Origin: Bin87 sp965222895
GTDB lineage: Bacteria > Chloroflexota > Dehalococcoidia > Lucifugimonadales > UBA3495
Reading direction: 5' to 3'
DNA length: 64,000 nt
Assembly: GCA_965222895.1 (NCBI GenBank)
Contig: CBDCVB010000002.1
Span: 1,984,001-2,048,000, forward strand
The position numbers were made by a program, and so were the translations under genes. Positions 57,419 to 64,000 of the stretch are shown one piece after another (position 1 is the first letter of the stretch; every line of letters begins with the position of its first letter). The notes below the pieces were generated by a model, which was not told where the DNA came from, searched no databases, and worked only from the letters and a program-made list of their open reading frames with translations.

Positions 57419-58219
57419 ATGCGCGTTGATGTTCACACCCATATCTGGCCGGACCGTATCGCCGATGCGGTTGCCGGCAACATGGAATCCGACCTCGGTT
57501 TTGCTCCCATCGCGCCCAACACCGTGGCCGGCATCAAGGAGCACATGGAATCCTCCGGGGTGGACAAGGCCATCGTCCTGGGCGTAGCCATCCGTGCCGA
57601 TCAGGTGCGCCCCGCCAACGACTGGCTCATTTCCGTTGCCGACGAATCCCTGGCGCCCTTCGGCGCGGTGCATCCCGACCTCACCGACAAGGCGGCGGAA
57701 ATCCGGTATCTGCGCGCCAACGGCGTCAAAGGCATCAAGATGCACCCGGTAATCAACGGGTTTTACCCCGACGACCCGCAATGGTTCCCCGTCTACGAGG
57801 AGTTGGGTGAGGACATGACCCTGGCCATCCATTCGGGGCGGCTGCCGAACTCCGCCGACCATACGCCGCTGTACGCCGCGCCCCAGCGCATCATGAACAT
57901 CGCGCAACGCTTTCCCAGGCTGAAAATTATCGCTCTGCATCTGGGCGGATTCTATATGCTTGACGAAGCTGAACGCGTGTTGCTGGGCCAGGAGAACATT
58001 CTGGTCGATACAACCTGGCCGCCGTCGTTGCGCGAACTCACTGCCGAAACCCTGACCGCCATCATCAACAAACACGGCGCCCACAAAGTGTGCTTCGGCA
58101 CCGATTACCCCCTTGCCGACATGGCGAGCGAATCAGAGTTTCTGGCGACGCTCCCGCTGACCTCGCCCCAGGTGGAGGGCATCCTGGGCGAGAACGCCCG
58201 TAGATTCATCGGTCTCTAA
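57419..58219 (+). CDS. Amidohydrolase-family metal-dependent hydrolase (ACMSD-like)
   Basis: The 266-residue TIM-barrel protein starts MRVDVHTHIWPDRIADAV with the metal-binding HxH, then GIKMHPVINGFYPDD, AIHSGRL, IALHLGG, and ends with CFGTDYPLADM and ILGENARRFIGL. It belongs to the amidohydrolase-2 group containing decarboxylases and lactonases; the substrate is unknown. GAAGG precedes the ATG. The IS66 element ends 55 bp upstream and has probably replaced its original promoter. Confidence 0.9.
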   Translation: MRVDVHTHIWPDRIADAVAGNMESDLGFAPIAPNTVAGIKEHMESSGVDKAIVLGVAIRADQVRPANDWLISVADESLAPFGAVHPDLTDKAAEIRYLRANGVKGIKMHPVINGFYPDDPQWFPVYEELGEDMTLAIHSGRLPNSADHTPLYAAPQRIMNIAQRFPRLKIIALHLGGFYMLDEAERVLLGQENILVDTTWPPSLRELTAETLTAIINKHGAHKVCFGTDYPLADMASESEFLATLPLTSPQVEGILGENARRFIGL

Positions 58220-58234
58220 CCGCGGGCGCCGGTC

Positions 58235-60313
58235 CTACACGGCCAAATCCAATGCGTTGAGGATGAACGCATACTCTTCGGCAACTTCCTTGATGCGCTC
58301 GAACCGGCCCGATGCTCCGGCGTGGCCGGAATCCATGTGGATTTTCAGCAGCAGCGGGTTTGCGTCGGTACGCATATCCCGCAGCTTGGCGACCCACTTG
58401 GCCGGCTCCCAGTAGGTTACGCGCGGGTCGCTGATGCCGCCGGTAACCAGCATGGCCGGGTATGCTTGCCGCCGCACGTTGTCATAGGGGGAGTAAGTCC
58501 GCATATAGCGGTAGTATTCGGCATCGTTGGGGTTGCCCCATTCGTTGTACTCCATGGTGGTTAGCGGCAGCGAATCATCCAGCATGGTGTTCAGCACATC
58601 GACGAACGGCACATGGGCCACCACGCAACCGAACAGGTCCGGCCTTTCGTTCACCACTGCGCCCATCAGCATCCCGCCGGCGCTGCCGCCCGCCGCCGCG
58701 ATACGGCCCGCCGACGTATATCCCTGGGCAATCAGATGCTCGGCGCAGTCGATAAAGTCGTGGAAGGTATTGCGCTTTTTCAGCAACTTTCCGTTCTCGT
58801 ACCAGTCCCACCCCAGCTCCATCCCGCCGCGTATGTGGGCAATGGCGAACACAAAACCACGGTCGACCAGACTCAGGGCCGTGATGCCGAAGCTGGCCTC
58901 CATGGTCAGGCCGTAGCTCCCGTAGCCGTACAGATACAGCGGCGCGGAGCCGTCCACGGGTGTGCCCTTCAGCATCAGCAGGCTGATGGGAACCGACGTA
59001 CCGTCACGGGCAGTGGCCCAGATTCTACGGGTGTCATATCGGTCGGCGTCGTAGCCGGAAGGAATCTCCTGCTGCTTGCGCAAAACCCGTTCCCGCGTGT
59101 CCATATCGTAGTCGTACACTGCCGCCGGGGTTTTCATTGACGTGTAGGAAAAGCGCAGCGACGTAGTATCGAACTCGCGGCCGCCACGGGGCGACATGGC
59201 AAAATCTTCCTCTTCAATCCCCGCGATGTAATGCACATCGTGGTCGCCCAGCCGCATTATCATCACCTGCGGCAGACCATCCTGACGGCAGGCCACTACC
59301 AGATGTTCCCGGTAGGCGTCCAAATCCAGCAGGGGCCGGCCCGGCTCATGGGCCATAAACTCGGTCCAGTTGGCGCGTTCGGGGTTGGATATTGGGGCTG
59401 TCGCCAGCTGAAAATCCCGGGCGTCGTCACCGTTGTGTCTGATAAAGAACCGGTCGCCGTGGTCGGCCAGGTCGTACTCGAAGTCCACGGCCCGAGGTTC
59501 CACCAGCGTAAGTTTGGCCTGCGGGTCGTTGGCGTCCATAAACCGCCACTCGGACATATTGTTGCCGCCCGCCACCACGTAGATGAAGCGGCCGCTGTTT
59601 GACTTGCCCAGCCCCACGAAAAACCGGGCGTCATCTTCGTGGTACACCAGCGCATCCTGCGCCGGGTCAGTGCCCAGCACGTGCCGGTAAATGCTCACCG
59701 GGCGGTGGTGCTCGTCCAGCACCGAGTAGTAAAACGTGCGGTTATCGTTGGCCCATTCGATGCTGTAGTACGTGCCGGGGATCGCATCCGGCAAGGTCTG
59801 CCCGGTTTCCAGGTCCAGCAACCTGATGGTGTATTGCTCGGAGCCATCGAAGTCCACACCGTATGCCGCCAGCTTGTGGTCTGGACTGTTGCGAAAGGCG
59901 CCAACCCGCGTGTAATCCCGACCCTCCGCCAATTGGTTCACGTCCAGCAGCACGGTTTCCGGGCCGTCGTCGCTGCCCCGGCGCCGGCAGTAGATCGGAT
60001 ATTGACCGCCCTCCTCGAAGCGAACGTAGTAGTAAAACTCGCCTTCCTTTTCCGGGACGGTGTTGTCATCTTCCTTGATGCGACCGCGAATCTCCGCGTA
60101 GATAGCCTCTTGCAACGCTTCCAGCGGCTGCATAAACGCTGCGGTGAAGGCATTTTCGGCCCGCAGGTACTCCATCGTCTGCGGGTCGTCTTGCTCGCGG
60201 AGCCAAAACCAGGGGTCAGCCCGCTCGTCGCCGTGCGTGGTAATTGTGTGCGGGCGCTGGGGCGCGATTGGTTGGGTTGGAACGTGTTCGGATGCGGTCA
60301 CTGCGGTCTCCAA
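58235..60313 (-). CDS. ptrB: Oligopeptidase B (S9A serine peptidase)
   Basis: The 692-residue protein has the prolyl-oligopeptidase-family layout: an N-terminal segment (RADPWFWLREQDD), a seven-bladed propeller, and a C-terminal alpha/beta hydrolase domain. The triad is Ser544 (GGSAGGML), Asp629 (GGISDPRVTYWEP) and His664 (DSGHAGASGRF), and GYGSYGLTMEASF is typical of oligopeptidase B. It cleaves basic oligopeptides in the cytoplasm. No signal peptide is visible. Confidence 0.94.
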   Translation of the reverse strand: METAVTASEHVPTQPIAPQRPHTITTHGDERADPWFWLREQDDPQTMEYLRAENAFTAAFMQPLEALQEAIYAEIRGRIKEDDNTVPEKEGEFYYYVRFEEGGQYPIYCRRRGSDDGPETVLLDVNQLAEGRDYTRVGAFRNSPDHKLAAYGVDFDGSEQYTIRLLDLETGQTLPDAIPGTYYSIEWANDNRTFYYSVLDEHHRPVSIYRHVLGTDPAQDALVYHEDDARFFVGLGKSNSGRFIYVVAGGNNMSEWRFMDANDPQAKLTLVEPRAVDFEYDLADHGDRFFIRHNGDDARDFQLATAPISNPERANWTEFMAHEPGRPLLDLDAYREHLVVACRQDGLPQVMIMRLGDHDVHYIAGIEEEDFAMSPRGGREFDTTSLRFSYTSMKTPAAVYDYDMDTRERVLRKQQEIPSGYDADRYDTRRIWATARDGTSVPISLLMLKGTPVDGSAPLYLYGYGSYGLTMEASFGITALSLVDRGFVFAIAHIRGGMELGWDWYENGKLLKKRNTFHDFIDCAEHLIAQGYTSAGRIAAAGGSAGGMLMGAVVNERPDLFGCVVAHVPFVDVLNTMLDDSLPLTTMEYNEWGNPNDAEYYRYMRTYSPYDNVRRQAYPAMLVTGGISDPRVTYWEPAKWVAKLRDMRTDANPLLLKIHMDSGHAGASGRFERIKEVAEEYAFILNALDLAV

Positions 60314-60380
60314 AATAGTATTGTACGGTTATGTTATGCGGTTCAGGTGAGCGAAGGGGCGTCCAGCCGAAGGCGGGAAA

Positions 60381-60857
60381 CTAGCCATCCTCGGTCGGTT
60401 CTGCTACGACCGATTCCGCCGCCGAGATTATGGCGTCCATCTCGTCGACGATGTAGCGTCGGCAGGCGCCGGGCTTTAGCCTGGCGATTAGGGTTCCAAA
60501 CCAGCCGCCGTATTCCGTAGTAATCGTCAGATGTCCCCGGCCGAAATCTTCGGACGAATACCCAGCGTCGGCGTCGTCGCAAATTCGCAGGTTGTAACGG
60601 TATTCCACCCAGAAGCCCGGCCCGGTGGTGCGGTGCGCCAGCTGATGCGGGCGCCTCACTTGAGTAACCACGCTGGTGAAGCGGTCGCGGGCGATTTGCA
60701 ACCGGATGCGGTGGCCCGGCGCCAGCTCACCGCCATCAGGCAAGTCGGCCTGCCGGTACTGTTCGGAGTGCGCCGGCCGGCTGGGAAAATCCACCAGCGG
60801 AGCCCATGCTGCGTCGGGCCGGCACGGTAAAATCCTGGCGTACTCAAAAACCGGCAT
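60381..60857 (-). CDS. SRPBCC (polyketide cyclase/START-like) protein
   Basis: From ATG 60857 (AGGGA upstream) the protein has 158 residues. It begins MPVFEYARILPCRPDAAWAP, the usual start of SRPBCC helix-grip folds, and ends with GTLIARLKPGACRRYIVDEMDAI, the long C-terminal helix. Such proteins bind hydrophobic ligands; no catalytic residues can be assigned. It is divergent from the CaiB/BaiF pair. Confidence 0.82.
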   Translation of the reverse strand: MPVFEYARILPCRPDAAWAPLVDFPSRPAHSEQYRQADLPDGGELAPGHRIRLQIARDRFTSVVTQVRRPHQLAHRTTGPGFWVEYRYNLRICDDADAGYSSEDFGRGHLTITTEYGGWFGTLIARLKPGACRRYIVDEMDAIISAAESVVAEPTEDG

Positions 60858-60960
60858 TGTTCCCTGCAACCAATTGTTCCCCGCAACCATTCGGTTGACC
60901 CTCAAACGAATTTGTGCAATTGTATCGCACCGCACTGCAAAAGCGGCAGGATGTGGAATT

Positions 60961-62232
60961 ATGCCCGACGGAGCGCTGGCTGGCCTGAAAGTCCTCGATT
61001 TCACCCACTATATCGCCGGCCCCTATTGCACCAAACTGCTGGCCGATTTCGGCGCTGACGTTATCAAGGTCGAACCGCTCGGTGGAGACGGCGCGCGCCG
61101 GATTGGCCCGTTCCCCGGCGATGTCCGCCACCCGGAAAAGAGCGGACTGTTCCTGCATCTGAACACCAACAAGCGCAGCATCGCCGTTGACCTGAAAAAC
61201 AGCGCTGCGTCGGACATCGTCACCGGACTGGCCCGGTGGGCGGACATCGTCGTGGAAAACTTCCGACCCGGTGTCGCCAACCGTTTGGGCATTTCATACG
61301 CCCAATTGAGCCAGGTTAATCCCGACCTCATCTACACCAGCATCTCAAACTTTGGGCAAACCGGGCCGTACCGCGATTATCGAGGCTCCGAAATCGTTTT
61401 CTATGGCATGGGCGGAGAGATGCACTCCACCGGCCTCGCGGACCGCGAACCGCTCAAGCTGGGCGGTAACGTTGGACTGTACCAGGCGGGGGCGGTGGCT
61501 GCCGTGGCCACGATGGGGGCCAGTCTGGTCGGTTCCTGCGGGCTCGACCCGGACGACGAACCGCCTGGGCAACACATTGACGTGTCCATCCTGGATACCC
61601 AGTTGGGTTCCGTCGACCGCCGCCAGAGCGCCCTGCTGGCCCATCAGTACACTGGCGAAATCAGCCACCGGCCGGCGTCGGGTGGCTCCGGCGGGTTTCC
61701 CAACGCGGTTTATCCGTGTGCCGACGGCTACCTGCAAATCAATGGCAGCCGAATGTACTTCCCGCGGGCCGTGGCGATGCTGGGCAACCCGCCCGAGCTG
61801 ACTACGGAGCGCTGGCAAGACCCCAACAGCCAGGGCGACCCGGCAATGCAGGACGAGTTCGAATCCGAACACTTTCTGCCCTGGATACTGGAGCGCAACC
61901 GCGCCGAAGCCTGGCAAGCCGCGCAGGCCAGCCGGGTTCTGTCCGGCCCAATCAACACCATGGCCGACCTGGATGTTGATCCATCTTTCAACGGGCGCGG
62001 GGCCTTCGCAGCAGCCGACCACCCGGTGGCGGGCAACCTGCGCTACCCCGGTCGGCCCTTTATGATGTCCAAATCGCCGTGGCAATTGCGAAATCCCGCC
62101 CCACTGCTGGGGCAGCACACGCTGGAGATACTGGCGGAGCTGGGGTTTCACCAGACCAGCATTGATGGCCTCGTCGGGGATGCCGCAGTATTTTGCGCTG
62201 AGTGGCCGGACGGGCCCGGACGGGTAGAGTAG
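60961..62232 (+). CDS. CaiB/BaiF-family CoA-transferase, first of a pair, lacking the catalytic Asp
   Basis: The 423-residue type III CoA-transferase protein has LKVLDFTHYIAGPYCTKLLADFGADVIKVEP across residues 9-39, NTNKRSIAVDL, ENFRPGVANRLG, SISNFGQTGPY and GQHIDVSILD. In the family the CoA-carrying Asp sits in a GDYxAG-type motif; here it reads GLYQAG with Leu173. The second CaiB/BaiF gene begins 2 bp after its stop, so the two may form a heteromer in which only one subunit is catalytic. Confidence 0.92.
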   Translation: MPDGALAGLKVLDFTHYIAGPYCTKLLADFGADVIKVEPLGGDGARRIGPFPGDVRHPEKSGLFLHLNTNKRSIAVDLKNSAASDIVTGLARWADIVVENFRPGVANRLGISYAQLSQVNPDLIYTSISNFGQTGPYRDYRGSEIVFYGMGGEMHSTGLADREPLKLGGNVGLYQAGAVAAVATMGASLVGSCGLDPDDEPPGQHIDVSILDTQLGSVDRRQSALLAHQYTGEISHRPASGGSGGFPNAVYPCADGYLQINGSRMYFPRAVAMLGNPPELTTERWQDPNSQGDPAMQDEFESEHFLPWILERNRAEAWQAAQASRVLSGPINTMADLDVDPSFNGRGAFAAADHPVAGNLRYPGRPFMMSKSPWQLRNPAPLLGQHTLEILAELGFHQTSIDGLVGDAAVFCAEWPDGPGRVE

Positions 62233-62234
62233 CA

Positions 62235-63539
62235 ATGGCTCGGCTGCCGCTGGCGGGCTTGCGCGTACTGGAAATCACCGTGGTTTGGGCCGGCCCCTAT
62301 TGCGGTTCATTCCTGGCCGATCTGGGCGCCGAAGTCATCCGCGTCGAATCTACCAACACGTTCGTGCCGCTGACCAGAGGCGCCGCGCCGCATCCGTCCC
62401 AGGCCGTCATCGACAACCTGCCGCTCTACTCGGGCGGCCTTCCCGGTCGCGTGCCCGGCGAACGCCCCTTCAATCGGTCGCCCATGTTCAACTCCCACGC
62501 CCGCAACAAACGCAGCATGACGGTGAACCTGCTGGAGCCGGGTGGACGGGAAGTCTTTGACCGCCTGGTCGCCGTCAGCGATGTGCTCATCGAGAACAAC
62601 CCCACCGAGACCATGGAGAAGCTGGGAATCTCTTACGAATCCCTGAAAGCCGTCAAGGACGATTTCATCATGCTGCGGATGCCGGCCTACGGCAGCACCG
62701 GCCCGTACCGCGACTTCCGCGCCCACGGCGTCCACATCGAAGGGGTGGTAGGCCACACCCAGTTGCGCGGTTATGCCGACACCGACCCGTCTTACAACAC
62801 CACTGTGCTGATGTCGGACGCCGCCGCCGGTGTCCAGGGGGCGTTTGCCGTTCTGGCCGCGCTGCGCCACCGCAAACGCACCGGGGAAGGCCAACTGGTG
62901 GAACTCGGCCAGGCCGAGAACTTCTTCCCCTATCTGGGAGAATACTACCTGGACTACGCCATGAACGGGCGCACCCACGGGCCGCTGGGCAACCGCCATC
63001 CCACCGCACTGCAGAACTGCTACCCGTGCGCCGGAGCTGACCGATGGCTGGTCATCACGGTTTACGACCATCAGCAATGGCTGGCGTTGTGCGAGGTAAT
63101 CGGAGCGCCCCAGCTGGCATCGGATACGAGCCTGGCGGATGCACCGGCGCGGGCGGCCCGCCAGGACGAAATCGACCAACACATCGCCGCCTGGACAAGC
63201 GCCAAACCCCCCACCGAGGCAATGAACATTTTGCAGGAAGCGGGTGTGCCGGCTGGGGCAGTGATGAATCAGGCGGACGCGTTCGCCGATCCCCACATCC
63301 AGAGTCGGGAGTTTTTCAGGGAAGCCTACCAGGCCGACTGTGGCACACACCTGTACCCGGGCCCGCTCTACCGGATGTCGGATACCCCGCTGGGCATTCG
63401 CCGGGGGCCGGCGATGCTGGGCCAGGACAACGAGTATGTATATTGCGACCTGCTCGGTTACAGCGCCGCCGAATACGCCGCCCTGGAAGCCGCGGGGCAC
63501 ATTGGCGCCGACTATGCTCCGGGCGTCGGCGAAGCCTGA
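62235..63539 (+). CDS. CaiB/BaiF-family CoA-transferase, second of a pair
   Basis: The 434-residue protein has LRVLEITVVWAGPYCGSFLADLGAEVIRVE across residues 9-38, ARNKRSMTVNL, MPAYGSTGPYRD and a candidate catalytic Asp195 in SDAAAG. Relative to the first protein it has an N-terminal insertion of about 25 residues (PLTRGAAPHPSQ). Substrate acids are unknown. Translation is probably coupled to the first gene (2-bp gap). Confidence 0.92.
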   Translation: MARLPLAGLRVLEITVVWAGPYCGSFLADLGAEVIRVESTNTFVPLTRGAAPHPSQAVIDNLPLYSGGLPGRVPGERPFNRSPMFNSHARNKRSMTVNLLEPGGREVFDRLVAVSDVLIENNPTETMEKLGISYESLKAVKDDFIMLRMPAYGSTGPYRDFRAHGVHIEGVVGHTQLRGYADTDPSYNTTVLMSDAAAGVQGAFAVLAALRHRKRTGEGQLVELGQAENFFPYLGEYYLDYAMNGRTHGPLGNRHPTALQNCYPCAGADRWLVITVYDHQQWLALCEVIGAPQLASDTSLADAPARAARQDEIDQHIAAWTSAKPPTEAMNILQEAGVPAGAVMNQADAFADPHIQSREFFREAYQADCGTHLYPGPLYRMSDTPLGIRRGPAMLGQDNEYVYCDLLGYSAAEYAALEAAGHIGADYAPGVGEA

Positions 63540-63707
63540 ACCTGCCGGCTCGGGCGCGGGGCCGGCCTCTCGCCGCTTGTTTCCTCTACAAAACCAGTAG
63601 CAGGTGTTAGGATATGGGCATCTCAGGCACTCACCAAATGGCCCCAAGGCACTTACAAAAGGGCCACAACAACGCGCCGTAACAACGTACCATAACGAGG
63701 TAAGGCA

Positions 63708-64000
63708 ATGGCTACCAAACGAATCGGGTTGCACGCCGGCGCTCCCAGCGCGGAAGCATCTCTGGACCTCATGCGGCGCGCCGAAGCCGCCGGCATCAAC
63801 GCCACCTGGCTCACCACCGGCGGAACCGGGCTGGACGCTCTGACGCTCTTCGCGGCCTCTTCCGTGCAAACGGATAACATCCTCTACGGAACCTCTATCG
63901 TCCCCACGTATCCGAGGCATCCCATCGTCGTGGCCCAGCAGGTGCAGGTCATCGACCAGTTGGCGCCGGGGCGGCTGCGTCTTGGCCTGGGCCCCAGCCA
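63708..64000 (+). CDS. LLM-class flavin oxidoreductase, 3'-truncated by the window
   Basis: About 97 residues are visible from ATG 63708 (GAGG upstream). They begin MATKRIGLHAGAPSAEASLD and continue to GTSIVPTYPRHPIVVAQQVQ and APGRLRLGLGPS, the typical N-terminal half of luciferase-like (often F420-dependent) oxidoreductases. The frame is open to the window end. It lies 168 bp after the CaiB/BaiF pair. Confidence 0.9.
   Translation, partial: MATKRIGLHAGAPSAEASLDLMRRAEAAGINATWLTTGGTGLDALTLFAASSVQTDNILYGTSIVPTYPRHPIVVAQQVQVIDQLAPGRLRLGLGPS

Noticed and set aside
56018..58084. About 688-codon open frame antisense to the IS66 transposase and amidohydrolase
   Set aside because: It crosses the insertion border and shows no family motifs; the sense strand is firmly assigned.
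62307..63920. Very long open frame antisense to the second CaiB/BaiF gene (about 537 codons)
   Set aside because: It is composed of Gly/Val/Arg-rich low-complexity sequence typical of antisense GC-rich frames, and the plus strand encodes a clear protein family.

Overview
The window is about 60% GC by eye and densely coded on both strands. The gene content is that of a free-living heterotroph most like an environmental Chloroflexota (Dehalococcoidia/SAR202-type). It combines paired CaiB/BaiF CoA-transferases, luciferase-like flavin oxidoreductases, a PPOX-class oxidoreductase of the possibly F420-dependent group, a DUF1501/DUF1800 pair, glycolate oxidase genes, many SDRs and alpha/beta hydrolases, and an rpmH-rnpA-yidD-yidC-jag cluster without dnaA. 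The phylum is inferred from gene content only; no rRNA or tRNA was seen.

Layout. 1-6 kb: end of a small conserved gene, then minus-strand purF-purM and purH-RNase H-like-SDR. 6-10 kb: minus-strand rpmH-rnpA-yidD-PQQ propeller lipoprotein-yidC-jag, with yidC and jag overlapping by 107 bp. 10-18.5 kb: gamma-glutamyltransferase, NYN nuclease, peroxiredoxin, an IS5-family insertion, nucleoside hydrolase, and a mycothiol-type alcohol dehydrogenase-hydrolase-HAD run. 18.5-27 kb: LLM oxidoreductase, pstC-pstA-pstB-phoU (with a fibronectin III domain inside PstC), then a siroheme nitrite/sulfite reductase behind a structured terminator-bearing leader, followed by uroporphyrinogen-III synthase. 27-40 kb: cupin, radC, TPP enzyme, hydrolase, PPOX protein, nnrDE, acpS, metF, enoyl-CoA hydratase, two zinc-ribbon paralogues, a JAMM protein, a Ca/cation exchanger and leuB. 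40-50 kb: DUF1501/DUF1800, hicBA, an NHL protein with glcDEF, and a facing glyoxylate aminotransferase. 50-58 kb: SDR, secreted nuclease lipoprotein, trpDCFB without trpA, an IS66 insertion, and an amidohydrolase. 58-64 kb: oligopeptidase B, SRPBCC protein, two CaiB/BaiF proteins and the start of another LLM enzyme.

Functional links. The Pst system (no pstS here) and the nitrite/sulfite reductase with HemD form nutrient-assimilation modules. GlcDEF would make glyoxylate, which the facing aminotransferase could turn into glycine. The membrane-insertion cluster carries an extra propeller lipoprotein.

Three signals cut across the genes. First, a roughly 145 bp palindromic non-coding element is present three times; two copies have clear 9 and 13 bp target duplications, and two copies abut strong promoters (pst and nitrite/sulfite reductase). 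Second, short degenerate tandem repeats (12-20 bp units) sit in about a dozen intergenic spaces, and in several cases a unit contains the stop codon of the preceding gene. Third, several enzymes have lost the expected catalytic residue. Two intact insertion sequences have clean target duplications (TTA for the IS5-type element, GGTTCTGC for IS66).
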